From Stenotrophomonas maltophilia (GTDB lineage Bacteria; Pseudomonadota; Gammaproteobacteria; Xanthomonadales; Xanthomonadaceae), in NCBI RefSeq assembly GCF_003970865.1, contig NZ_RXLZ01000025.1, positions 1-62,541 of the forward strand: a stretch of 62,541 bases of DNA, written 5' to 3'. The position numbers and the translations under genes are program-made. Positions 53,185 through 62,435 of this stretch are shown piece by piece. Below the pieces are notes generated by a model, which was not told where the DNA came from, made no database searches, and saw only the letters and a list, made by a program, of their open reading frames with translations. The first letter of the stretch is position 1; the number at the start of each line of letters is the position of its first letter.

Positions 53185-53942
53185 CGGGAATCCAGTCGGT
53201 TCTGTTGGTGCTGCCGGCAAGCTTGGCCGAACGCACGGAAAATAGCGTGATAGAACGGCGTCTGCATGACACGCCACTCCGGGTGCCACTGTACGCCGAG
53301 CACGAAACCATGGTGCAGGCTGCGCGCCGCCTCGACCAGTCCATCATCGGCCACGGCCTCGACCTGCAGGCCCTGCGCGAGGCGGGCAAGGCCCTGCCCG
53401 TGCACTGAATTGACCTGCGTCCGGTCACTGCCGTGCCACTGCGCCAGCCAGCCATCGGCAACCAGGGTAACCGCGTGGGCCGGCCCATACTGCACCTCCA
53501 CCGGCGCCTGTGGGTCTTCGCGATGGTCGGCCAGGCCAGGCACCGCGTGCACCTGCGGATGCAGGCTGCCACCCAGCGCGACGTTCAGTTCCTGGAAGCC
53601 GCGGCAGATCGCCAGTACCGGCAGGTCCAGCGCCAGCGCCTCGCGCAGCAGCGCGAAGGCATTGGCATCACGGGCCGGGTCATGCGGATTGCCCGGCCAG
53701 CTGCGGCCGCCCTCGTAGTGCTGCGGTTCGATGTTGCTGACCGCGCCGGTCAACAGCAGGCCATCGAGCCCCTGCAGCCAGTCGCCGGCCGGCAACGGCG
53801 GCTGCAGGCTTGGCAGTACCACCGGGGTCACTTCGGCGGCCTCGGCCAGCGCGCGCACGTACTTCTCGCCAGCCACCGCAAAGCGGTGGTGGCCGAGCAC
53901 GGTACTGTCGGTGGGCAGGCCCACCCAGGGCAGGCGGCGCAT
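53181..53942 (-). CDS. puuD: Gamma-glutamyl-gamma-aminobutyrate hydrolase
   Basis: The 253-residue class I amidotransferase-like hydrolase has the nucleophile in LAICRGFQELNVALGG, the LLLTGAVSNIEP segment and the histidine-acid pair in GVQWHPEW. It releases GABA from gamma-glutamyl-GABA in the Puu pathway. It is first in the puuD-puuA(-potF) unit, with AAGGAG before the start, and divergent from puuB. Confidence 0.93.
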   Translation of the reverse strand: MRRLPWVGLPTDSTVLGHHRFAVAGEKYVRALAEAAEVTPVVLPSLQPPLPAGDWLQGLDGLLLTGAVSNIEPQHYEGGRSWPGNPHDPARDANAFALLREALALDLPVLAICRGFQELNVALGGSLHPQVHAVPGLADHREDPQAPVEVQYGPAHAVTLVADGWLAQWHGSDRTQVNSVHGQGLARLAQGLQVEAVADDGLVEAARSLHHGFVLGVQWHPEWRVMQTPFYHAIFRAFGQACRQHQQNRLDSR

Positions 53943-54103
53943 GGGAAAACTCCTTGGCGTGCCAACACGTTACCCGTCGCCCGGCGAAGGCGGCAAGTCG
54001 TCGCCGTCACACCATGGCTGTCACGCATCGGCGAAACTACGCGGGTGAATGCTGATCGTCCTGCCCCACTCCCCCGTCCCGCACTGCGCCCGCGAGGCCC
54101 GCT

Positions 54104-55381
54104 GTGAGCGCCGCCTTCCCGCCCAGCTGGTATGCCGCCAGCCTGCCCGAACCACCCGCGCTGCCCCCGCTGCAGGGTGAGGTTCAGGCCGATGTCGCAG
54201 TGCTCGGCGCGGGTTATACCGGCCTGACCACCGCACTTGAACTGGCTACGCGTGGCCAGCGCGTGGTGGTGCTGGAGGCGCAGCGGATCGGTTGGGGCGC
54301 GTCCGGCCGCAATGGTGGCCAGGCGCTGGTCGGCTACGGCTGCGAGGTGGACGAACTGGAGCGTCAGCTCGGTCGTGATGATGCGCGCCACCTGTTCGAC
54401 TGGTCACGCGATGCGGTGCAGGCAATGCGCACACGCATCGATCGCCACGGCATCGACTGCCATTGGGTGGAAGGCCACGCCAGCGTCGCCATCCGCGAAC
54501 GCCATGAGCGCGACCTGCGGGCCAACTGCGAGCATCTGCAACGCCACTACGACTACCCCATGCAGTGGTGGGACCGTGATGTCCTGCGCGCCCAGCTGGA
54601 CAGCCCACGCTACCGCGCCGCGATGTTCGATCCGCTCAGCGCGCACCTGCAGCCGCTGGCCTATGCGCGCGGCCTGGCCGATGCGGCGCGTGCGGCCGGC
54701 GTGGTGATTCACGAAAACTCCGCAGTGACCCGCGTGCAGCGCGGACCGCAGCCCACCCTGCATACCGCGCAGGGAAGCGTGCGCGCTGCGCATCTGGTGG
54801 TGGCCGGCAATGCCTGGCTGCAGGGCCTGCTGCCCGAGCTGGAACGGCGGATCATGCCGGTCGGCACCTATATCGGCGCCAGCGCTCCGCTGGGTCCCGA
54901 GCGCGCCCGTGCCCTGATCGGCAACAACATGGCCGTGGCCGACACCGCCTGGGCACTGGACTACTTCCGTCTCAGCCACGATCACCGCCTGCTGTTTGGT
55001 GGCCGCGCCAGCTACTCGGCATTGCCCCCGCCCGGCCTGCGCGGGGTGATGCAGCGGCGCATGCACCAGGTATTCCCGCAGCTGGCCGACGTGGCATTGG
55101 AGCAGGTCTGGGGTGGTTATGTGGACATTACCCGCAACCGCGCCCCGCATTGGGGCCGGCTGGACGGCAACCTGTACTTCGCGCAGGGGTTCTCCGGCCA
55201 TGGGGTGGCCGCCGCCGGGCTGGCCGGCGAGGTGATCGCCGCCGCCATTGCCGGCCAGAGTGAGCGTCTGGACGTGTTCCAGCGCCTGCGGCATTCCCCC
55301 TTCCCCGGCGGCCGGCTGCTGCGCACGCCACTGCTGGTGGCGGCGATGTCGTGGTACAAGCTGCGGGATGCGTTGTGGTAG
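54104..55381 (+). CDS. puuB: Gamma-glutamylputrescine oxidoreductase (FAD)
   Basis: The 425-residue DAO-family flavoprotein has the FAD loop VAVLGAGYTGLTTALELA, the IGWGASGRNGGQ segment, and YFAQGFSGHGVAAAGLAGE near the C-terminus. It oxidises gamma-glutamylputrescine to the aldehyde with release of H2O2. It starts with GTG at 54104 and is divergent from puuD. The 160-bp gap between them should hold both promoters; I see no convincing operator in it. No puuR-like regulator or puuE transaminase is in the window. Confidence 0.92.
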   Translation: MSAAFPPSWYAASLPEPPALPPLQGEVQADVAVLGAGYTGLTTALELATRGQRVVVLEAQRIGWGASGRNGGQALVGYGCEVDELERQLGRDDARHLFDWSRDAVQAMRTRIDRHGIDCHWVEGHASVAIRERHERDLRANCEHLQRHYDYPMQWWDRDVLRAQLDSPRYRAAMFDPLSAHLQPLAYARGLADAARAAGVVIHENSAVTRVQRGPQPTLHTAQGSVRAAHLVVAGNAWLQGLLPELERRIMPVGTYIGASAPLGPERARALIGNNMAVADTAWALDYFRLSHDHRLLFGGRASYSALPPPGLRGVMQRRMHQVFPQLADVALEQVWGGYVDITRNRAPHWGRLDGNLYFAQGFSGHGVAAAGLAGEVIAAAIAGQSERLDVFQRLRHSPFPGGRLLRTPLLVAAMSWYKLRDALW

Positions 55382-55431
55382 CGGGACCCTCCCCAGCCAC
55401 ATAATCGGTGCAGGAGCTGGGGAGCACGTGG

Positions 55432-57036
55432 ATGCAGTGGTGGAAAGACGGCCTGCTGGTGAGGATACGGGTCAGCCCCGAGGGGCTGGCGCTGGCACTC
55501 GTCTATGCCGTCGCCTGCTGGGGTGCGCGCAAGCTGTCACTGGACCAGTTCTTCCTGCCCGCTGGCGTACGGGTGGCCGCACTGCTGCTGTGCCCGCCCC
55601 GTCTTTGGCCCTACCTGCTGATCGGTGAATACGCCTACTTCGCGCATCTGCGCATCCCCCTGATCAGTAAATACAACCTGACCTGGGTGATCCTGGCCTC
55701 GGTGTTCCTGATGCCTGCCGTGATGCTGATCGTACGCCTGCACCGTAGGCTGCTGGCACGCACCACGATCCTCGGCGTGATCTCCATTGCGGTATGCGCC
55801 GCGACGGTCATCAGCCTGCTCAACCTGGGAATCTCGTACCTGATCTGGGAACCGTTGCATGAAGAGACATTTCTCACCAACGTATTGCGCTATGCGCTGG
55901 GCGACTTCACCGGCATCCTGATCCTGGCGCCTCTGGCACTGCTGTGGATCCGCCGCGCCGAGGAACAATGGACGATCCGGTCTGTTGCGGCCACCGTCGG
56001 AGCCCTCGGAGCCATGCTGGTCATTGGCCTGCAGGCGACGCCGGTACCTGCCTCGATCACCGCCCCTGGCTCGCTGCAGTTGTTGTTGATCCTGCCTATT
56101 CCCGCGATCGCCCTGACATGCCTGCTGGGATGGCGCGGTGCGGCCATCGGTGTCGCCGCCGTTAACATGATTCTTGGCGTCAGCACCCCCGCCGACCATC
56201 CGACGGCATTCGACCCGGCTACCTTCGCTACCCAGCAGGCCATGGCCATCGCCAGCATCGCCCTGCTGTTGCTGGGCGCCCGCATCACCCACTTCCAGAA
56301 CCAGCACCGGTTGCGCGAGGAAGATGGCAGAGCGGCCCTGCAGCTTGCGCGGAATTCACATCTGGCCAGCGAGATGGACCTGCGTGAGCGCGCGGCCCAT
56401 CTGCGCCAGCTGGGCGATGGCATGGACCTGTCGCTGAACGAAATGGTGAACTGGCTGCATGCGCAGGGTCATCACGCCGTGGCCGACAGCCTGCGGCATA
56501 CCTCGGAGGTGCATTCACGCCTGTTCCGGGCCCAGGCCAGCATGATCTATCCCGCCGCCCTGGAACGTCTGGGCTTGTACGTGGCCTTGCAGGCGGGTGG
56601 AGTGCGTGAGGCATGGAACGCCACGCATCGAATCGGGCAACCCAGGTTGATGGGTGATCCCTGCCCACTGGGGGTTGGCCTGCAGCTTGCGGCATACCGA
56701 CTTGTGGTGGATGCGGTATCACTCCTGCTGAAGTGCGAATCCGGACAGATTTCGGTCCGTATCCGCTGTGGGAACTTCAGGGGGAGACTTGGCGTGTTCA
56801 TCTGCGTGGCCCTGCTGGACCAGCACGAGGCATTGGGAAGCCGAACCAAGGAACTGGCAAACGAGCAATTTCTTGGCCGGGTCATTGCCCACGGTGGCCA
56901 CATGGACATTATTGGCAACAGGCTCCGCATGGTATTGCTGGAAGCACAGGAAGATCTCACCCACACAGCTCGTTCCACCTTGTTTCAGGCAACCACTCGC
57001 CCAATCGACCCAAACGACCCACAGGCAGCAATCTGA
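55432..57036 (+). CDS. MASE1 membrane protein with degenerate kinase-like C-terminus, copy 1
   Basis: The 534-residue protein has a MASE1-type region of about eight helices (residues 15-290; LSLDQFFLPAGVRVAALLLCPPRLWPYLLIGEYAYF is characteristic), a helical region at about 300-370 that resembles a dimerisation domain (SHLASEMDLRERAAHLRQL), and a C-terminal part like a histidine-kinase ATPase. The N-box is not recognisable (YRLVVDAVSLLL where ExxxNAxKH is expected), and no DxGxG box is seen. ATG at 55432 follows GGGGAG. It is followed by a close paralogue. Confidence 0.8.
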   Translation: MQWWKDGLLVRIRVSPEGLALALVYAVACWGARKLSLDQFFLPAGVRVAALLLCPPRLWPYLLIGEYAYFAHLRIPLISKYNLTWVILASVFLMPAVMLIVRLHRRLLARTTILGVISIAVCAATVISLLNLGISYLIWEPLHEETFLTNVLRYALGDFTGILILAPLALLWIRRAEEQWTIRSVAATVGALGAMLVIGLQATPVPASITAPGSLQLLLILPIPAIALTCLLGWRGAAIGVAAVNMILGVSTPADHPTAFDPATFATQQAMAIASIALLLLGARITHFQNQHRLREEDGRAALQLARNSHLASEMDLRERAAHLRQLGDGMDLSLNEMVNWLHAQGHHAVADSLRHTSEVHSRLFRAQASMIYPAALERLGLYVALQAGGVREAWNATHRIGQPRLMGDPCPLGVGLQLAAYRLVVDAVSLLLKCESGQISVRIRCGNFRGRLGVFICVALLDQHEALGSRTKELANEQFLGRVIAHGGHMDIIGNRLRMVLLEAQEDLTHTARSTLFQATTRPIDPNDPQAAI

Positions 57037-57222
57037 TACTGCAAAAAAACGAGACATTGATCACTTCTCGAAAGTGATGTTTGTTGGCGCGCCCAGTAGA
57101 CCGATCAATGTTCGTCGATACCTCACGATTGCGCACTGTTGCTTCTGCCGATACTGTCGCCCCATGGGGCGTCCAATCATCGATGGGCCTGCTGCCATGT
57201 ATCGAGCAAGGGAGGCTTGGGA

Positions 57223-58803
57223 TTGAATTGGTGGAAAAAAGGAATTGATCTGAGTTTTCGGGTACGGCCGCATGGACTGGCCATCGCTGCGCTTTATGCC
57301 GTGATGTGCTGGGGAGCCCGACAGATCTCTCTTGACCAGTTCTACTTGCCTGCGGGCATCCGGGTAGCGGCGCTGCTGCTATGCCCCCCTCGCCTCTGGC
57401 CCTACTTGCTCCTTGGCGAGTATGCGTACTTCGCTCAGTTGCGATACCCGCTAATAGAAAAATACGGACTGGCTTGGGTAATCCTGGGGTCGGCCTTCCT
57501 GATGCCTGCCGTCGCGCTGGTAGTTGGAGCACACCGCAAGGCCAGAACAGCGGCTTCGGAAGGATGGCTGCTATCGATCGCCGTATCTGCCGCACTGGTC
57601 GCCACAGCATTGAAACTGGGGCTCGCTCATCTGCTGTCGGAAAGCCCTTCCAGTATTCCATTGGCCACAAGGGCAATGCGATTTGTCCTCGGTGACTACA
57701 TAGCAATTCTCACAGTGGCGCCGATCACCCTGTTGTGGACAAGGCGGAACCTAGCTTCCGAGTCGCGATTCTGGCGCTCTTCACCGACACTTACGTCCCT
57801 CGCATTGATGCTTGGTCTTGGGCTGTTCACAGCGTTTGCCCCTGGCCTATCCGACACCAGCAAGACAACCCTGCAGCTGGCGATGACCTTGCCGGCAATC
57901 GTGCTGACCTGCGTTCACGGATGGCAGGGCGCGGCAATCAGCGTTCCGCTCCTGAACATTCTCATCGCAATGACGACTCCAACATCGGGACTTCCCGGCT
58001 CATTCGATGAACGAACCTTCATGACACAACAGCTAGTTGCCGTCGCGGGAACGGCACTATTGGCACTGGGATCCCGGATCTCACAGCACTATCACCAGCG
58101 TGTGCGGAGGGATCTGGACGGCAGCCAGACCGCCAAGCTCTCCCGCACTGCACACATGGCCGGAGAGATGGATCTCAGGGAGCGCGCTTTGGATCTCAGA
58201 AGGATTGCCAACGGTATCGAGGCTTCCCTCAATCAGACTGCCGACCTGCTGAAAATGCACGGACATGACTCGCCTGCCATGGACCTTCTGACTACGTCCA
58301 ATGCGCATTCACGCCAGTTCCGCGAACTGACCAGCTTGGTGTATCCAACTGAAGTCGAGCAGGTTGGGCTGTATCTGGCCCTTCAGGTCAGTGGCATCCG
58401 TGAAAGCTGGGATCAGACGCATCGCATCGTGCCTCCGCGTCTAGCCGGGGATCCCTGTCAGTTGAGCATTGCGCTGCAGCTCGCAGCCTACCGCACGCTT
58501 ACAGAGGCCGTGGCTCTGCTCCTCAAAAATGAACAGGGGCAAATTCAGATTAGCGCGCGTTCTGGCAGGCTGCGCGACCAGCAGGGAATCCTGCTCAGCG
58601 TTGCCCTGCTTGATCGCGATCGTCAATTGATGCTCGAAACAACAAAGCTGGCGGTAGAGCGCTTGAGCTCGCGTGCAGTTGCCTATGGAGGTCGCGTGGA
58701 TTGCTCTGGAAATCGAGTTCGTGTACTGCTGCTGGAGCCTGCCACCGGCATTTCACATGGCAGCACTCACGCCGCTTGGATCGCCCGCACTGACATTGCA
58801 TAG
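57223..58803 (+). CDS. MASE1 membrane protein with degenerate kinase-like C-terminus, copy 2
   Basis: This 526-residue paralogue of the preceding gene matches it throughout, including LSLDQFYLPAGIRVAALLLCPPRLWPYLL and MAGEMDLRERALDLRRIANG. The kinase-like part again lacks N-box asparagine (YRTLTEAVALLLKNEQG) and glycine boxes. TTG at 57223, seven bases after AGGGAGG, aligns with the copy 1 start; upstream codons have no counterpart. Its base composition is visibly less GC-rich than copy 1, so it either diverged under relaxed constraint or came from another strain. A terminator follows. Confidence 0.78.
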   Translation: MNWWKKGIDLSFRVRPHGLAIAALYAVMCWGARQISLDQFYLPAGIRVAALLLCPPRLWPYLLLGEYAYFAQLRYPLIEKYGLAWVILGSAFLMPAVALVVGAHRKARTAASEGWLLSIAVSAALVATALKLGLAHLLSESPSSIPLATRAMRFVLGDYIAILTVAPITLLWTRRNLASESRFWRSSPTLTSLALMLGLGLFTAFAPGLSDTSKTTLQLAMTLPAIVLTCVHGWQGAAISVPLLNILIAMTTPTSGLPGSFDERTFMTQQLVAVAGTALLALGSRISQHYHQRVRRDLDGSQTAKLSRTAHMAGEMDLRERALDLRRIANGIEASLNQTADLLKMHGHDSPAMDLLTTSNAHSRQFRELTSLVYPTEVEQVGLYLALQVSGIRESWDQTHRIVPPRLAGDPCQLSIALQLAAYRTLTEAVALLLKNEQGQIQISARSGRLRDQQGILLSVALLDRDRQLMLETTKLAVERLSSRAVAYGGRVDCSGNRVRVLLLEPATGISHGSTHAAWIARTDIA

Positions 58804-58840
58804 AGAATCGGCACCTGCTGCATCCTGGCATCCAAAACCT

Positions 58841-58872
58841 GCAGGAGTCGGCCATACCCGACTCCTGCTTTT
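58841..58872 (+). terminator. Strong terminator after the MASE1 pair
   Basis: GCAGGAGTCGG and CCGACTCCTGC (58841-58851 and 58858-58868) form an 11-bp stem with a six-base loop followed by TTTT. It ends the MASE1 transcript and may also serve the convergent gene at 58904. Confidence 0.82.
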
Positions 58873-58903
58873 CCGCCTCCGCCCCTTGTCTCTACGGCGG
58901 GAT

Positions 58904-59362
58904 TCAGCGAGGCGTACCCGCAGACTCGATAACCCAAATCGCGTCCACGCCACCACCATGCACCACCAGCGAAAACTCCGCATTGCGGAACACTACGTGC
59001 CGGAGTGCCTTCGCTGGGAGGGTCAACCGGTGCGCTGGCAACGATACCTTGGCTGGGCGCTTTCCGGCGGGCAATGTCCAGAATGTGGCCTCAACATTGG
59101 CGACAATGAGCACAACCTGACCAGAGAGGTCATTGACCTGATAGTAGTTGATCCCCTCGCGTTCGAATCCGTAGACACGCCAGTTCGGATTGAGGCTCAG
59201 GTCCGCCGCGAGCGGCAACGATTCGCCCAAACCGCTCTTGGCCATTGCGACTCCATTGTCATCGCTCGGACAACATGCCGACGCGCTGAAAGCGGATGCA
59301 GACAGAAGGAATGCGGCCGGAAGCAACACTCGCAATTCAGAAAATCTCACGCTCACCCCCAT
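58904..59362 (-). CDS. Hypothetical secreted protein
   Basis: The 152-residue product has a signal peptide ending near residue 28 (SASACCPSDD) with two adjacent cysteines after it, one of which could be a lipidation site though the lipobox is poor. A compact domain with WRVYGFEREGINYYQVNDLSG follows. I know no family name. The start is uncertain: ATG at 59362 has no ribosome site, and a GTG a few codons later is possible. It lies between the MASE1 pair and the diguanylate cyclase, on the opposite strand. The 305-bp gap to the next gene contains a sigma-28-like promoter and no gene. Confidence 0.6.
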   Translation of the reverse strand: MGVSVRFSELRVLLPAAFLLSASAFSASACCPSDDNGVAMAKSGLGESLPLAADLSLNPNWRVYGFEREGINYYQVNDLSGQVVLIVANVEATFWTLPAGKRPAKVSLPAHRLTLPAKALRHVVFRNAEFSLVVHGGGVDAIWVIESAGTPR

Positions 59363-59621
59363 GGATGGTTGGAAAGACAACTCCAGGCAATTCCGTTTCG
59401 CCACCCCACTACTGGATGGCGTTCGACCTCGCTTGAAGGGTTCCTTCGTTCGACGCAGTCGTGTCCAAGACACCAGTAGGGGTGGTGCGACCCAGCATAA
59501 CCATGCCGCACTGTGAGCGCCATGAAGGGAGCCTTCGAACCTGACTCTATCGTCCCAAAGATAACCGATGCACTGCTCCGAACCGCGCAGGGCAGATATG
59601 TCCACAAGCGAGGGCTCCGGC

Positions 59622-59648
59622 TAAAGTTACGCCCGAAACCGCCGCTAT
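59622..59648 (+). promoter_or_regulatory. Sigma-28 (FliA)-like promoter
   Basis: TAAAGTTA (59622-59629), an 11-bp spacer and GCCGCTAT (59641-59648) match the FliA consensus TAAAGTTT-N11-GCCGATAA at all but three positions. The expected start is near 59655, just before the diguanylate cyclase gene. Confidence 0.6.
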
Positions 59649-59667
59649 CCGTGCCGAGCCCTCCTTC

Positions 59668-61026
59668 GTGAGCCACCGCATCATGCCCGTCCTGCCGCAG
59701 GCCGCCGTCGATGGCGACCTGGCCGATCCGTTGCCACAGCGGATCCTGCTGGTCGAAAATTCCCGTGCGTTTACCGGCATGCTGCGCGAAGCCATCGAGC
59801 AGCGCCTGGAACTGCCGGTGGTGATTGCCTCCACCCTGGCCGAGGCCGACCGCCTGCTCAACGAAGGCGGCGGCTGGTTCCTGGTGCTGACCGGGTTGGT
59901 GCTGGCCGATGGCGACCGCGATGCGGTGGTCGAGTTCTTCCTCAAGCGCGACCTGCCGACCGTGGTGGTCAGCGGCGTGTACGACGAGGACCTGCGCAAG
60001 CGCGTGCTGCAGCAGCAGATCATCGACTACGTGCTGAAGAACACCCCTGGCAGCATCGACTACCTGGTGTGGCTGGTGCAGCGGCTGGAACGCAACCGTC
60101 GCATCGCCGCGCTGGTGGTGGACGATTCGCCGTCCGCGCGTGGCTATGCCGCGGCCCTGCTGCGCATGTACGGCCATGAGGTGTATGAAGCGGCCGACGG
60201 CAACGAAGGCCTGGCTGCAATCGAGGCCCATCCTGCAATCCGCCTGGCCGTGGTCGACCAGGAAATGCCCGGCATGCAGGGCGTGGAGTTCACCCGCCGC
60301 CTGCGTACCCTGCGATCGCGCGACAAGGTGGCGGTGATCGGCATCTCCGGCAATACCGATGCCTCGCTGATCCCACGCTTCCTGAAGAACGGCGCCAATG
60401 ACTTCCTGCGGAAACCCTTTTCGCGTGAGGAGTTCTTCTGCCGTGTCTCGCAGAACGTGGACCAGCTGGAACTGATCGGCACCCTGCAGGATCTGGCCAC
60501 CCGCGACTTCCTGACCGGCCTGCCCAACCGGCGCTGCTTCCTGGAGCAGAGCCAACGCCAGCTGCCGCAACTGCAGCTGCATGGCCAGTGCGTGGCGGTG
60601 GCGATGATCGACATCGACCACTTCAAGCACATCAACGACACCCATGGCCATGAAGCCGGCGACGATGCGCTGCGGGCGGTGGCCGGCGCGGTGGCCGCAC
60701 ACGCACGCAGCCAGGACCTGATCGCACGCTTCGGCGGCGAGGAGTTCTGCCTGCTGGTGCCGGACATGGAACAGGACGAGGCGCTGCTGTACTTCGAGGA
60801 ACTGCGCCAGCGCATCGCCGCACTGGAAGTGGACATCGGCAGCGCTACCCTGCGCATGACCGTGAGCATCGGCCTGTGCTGCCTGCGCCCGCAGCGCGAT
60901 GCACTGCACCGGTTGATCTCCGAAGCCGACCGCCAGCTGTACCTGGCCAAGGCCGGTGGCCGCAACCGGGTCAGCTGCACCACGGTGGCCAGCCCGCTGC
61001 GCCCGCGCGAGCCTGCCCTGCCCTGA
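59668..61026 (+). CDS. REC-REC-GGDEF diguanylate cyclase
   Basis: The 452-residue protein has two receiver domains and a GGDEF domain. The first (about 25-140) lacks the phosphoacceptor: T75 stands where aspartate is expected ([11 protein letters not shown]). The second (147-265) keeps D197 ([13 protein letters not shown]) and K249. The cyclase has an intact GGEEF at 356-360 and a product-inhibition I-site RSQD at 347-350. It should make c-di-GMP when phosphorylated on the second receiver. Start is GTG 59668 or ATG 59683. A sigma-28-like promoter precedes it, and no cognate kinase with an intact core is adjacent. Confidence 0.93.
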
Positions 61027-61036
61027 CCGGCGTGCT

Positions 61037-61078
61037 TTGATCCAGATCAACGCCGCACCAGCGCGGCGGCTCTACAGT
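61037..61078 (+). promoter_or_regulatory. FNR/ANR box and class II promoter of the hemerythrin gene
   Basis: TTGATCCAGATCAA (61037-61050) is a perfect match to the FNR consensus TTGAT-N4-ATCAA. A -10 candidate TACAGT lies at 61073-61078, which puts the start near 61085 and the box centre at -41.5, the class II activation position. It lies 11 bp after the diguanylate cyclase stop. Confidence 0.75.
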
Positions 61079-61111
61079 CGGCCCCGACATATGCATGAAG
61101 GGGAGCCGGGG

Positions 61112-61573
61112 ATGGCACTACTGGTCTGGCAGGATGATCTGAACATCGGCATCGATGTGATCGACCAACAACACCGTCGCATCATCGAGATGCTCAACCA
61201 CCTGCACGTGGCCCAGGCCAGCATGCAGCGTGCGGCGGTGGGTGAAGTGATCGACGAGGTGGTGGACTACACCATGTCGCACTTCGCGTTCGAGGAAGAG
61301 CTGATGGAGGAAGCGGGCTATCCGTTCTGTGCCGCGCACAAGCGCGTGCATGAGGTCTTCATCAAGCGGGTATCGGAATACCGCATGCGCTTCCAGGCTG
61401 GCGAGGACATCAGCGATGAACTGCGCACCATGCTCTCGCGCTGGCTGTTCAACCACATCCGCGGCGATGACCAGGCCTATGCCGAACAGGTCAAGGCGCA
61501 CCTGAACCAGTTCGCCCGCGAACACCAGGGCGGCGGTTGGCTGGGGCGCACGCTCAAGCGTTTCTTTGGTTGA
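61112..61573 (+). CDS. Bacteriohemerythrin
   Basis: The 153-residue protein has the di-iron ligand set of single-domain hemerythrins: [28 protein letters not shown] and HIRGDD. It binds O2 reversibly and may deliver or sense oxygen, or buffer NO or iron. The ATG at 61112 follows GGGGAG; ATG at 61091 is an in-frame alternative. The FNR-type box upstream predicts induction under oxygen limitation. Its last 20 bases overlap the convergent MFS gene. Confidence 0.93.
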
Positions 61574-62435
61574 GCTGCAGGGCGCGCCGGTGCAGTGCCA
61601 CCAGCGCGCACAGGGTCGCCACCGCGGTCAGGCACAGGTAGTAGCCCACCGCGACCAGACCGAAGCGTTCGGCCAACCAGGTGGCCAGGTACGGCGCCGG
61701 TGCCGCGCCGAGGATGCCGGCCAGGTTGAATGACAGCGATGCACCGGTGTAGCGCACCTCCACCGGGTAGATCTCGGCCAGGAAGGTGCCGCAGGGGCCG
61801 TAGGTCAGGCCCATCAGGAACAGGCCCAGGCACAGGAAGCCAGTGACCAGCCACGGGCTGTGCGGCTGGAACAGTGGTGCGAACAGCACACCGAAGCCGA
61901 CGATCAGTACGCTGGCAACGATCATCGTGCGCCGCGTGCCCCAACGGTCGCCATAGCGCGCCGACAGCGGGATGCCCAGCGCGAAGAACAGCATGCCGGC
62001 CATCTGCATCAGCAGGAACTGCTCGCGGCTGTAGCCCAGCACCGCAGTGCCATGGCCGAGACTGAACACCGTCATCAGGTAGAACAGCACGAAGGTGGCG
62101 AACGCGCCCAGGGTGCCCAGCAGCATCGGCACCGGATGGTCACTCAGCACCGTCCACATCGGCAGCCGCACCGGCGCCTTGCGCTCCAGCGCCTTCTTGA
62201 AGTCCGGCGTCTCGTGGATGTTCAGGCGCACCCACAGACCGAGGCCGACCAGCAGCGCGCTGGCCACGAACGGAATGCGCCAGCCCCACTGCAGGAAGTC
62301 GTCCTGGCTCAGGCAGCGGCCGAGCACGAGGAAGATGCCGGCCGACAGCAGGAAGCCGAGCGGTGCGCCCAGCTGCGGGAACATGCCGTACCAGGCGCGC
62401 TTGCCCGGCGGTGCGTTCTCGGTGGCCAGCAGCAC
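61554..62435 (-). CDS. MFS transporter, metabolite:H+ symporter (MHS) family, 5' end missing
   Basis: About 294 codons of the C-terminal part remain, with roughly eight membrane helices. [28 protein letters not shown] at the cut end and [21 protein letters not shown] are typical of the ShiA/ProP MHS group, which move organic acids or osmolytes with protons. The N-terminal codons are replaced by adapter sequence beyond about 62436, so the loss is an assembly artefact. It overlaps the hemerythrin gene by 20 bases, tail to tail. Confidence 0.88.
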
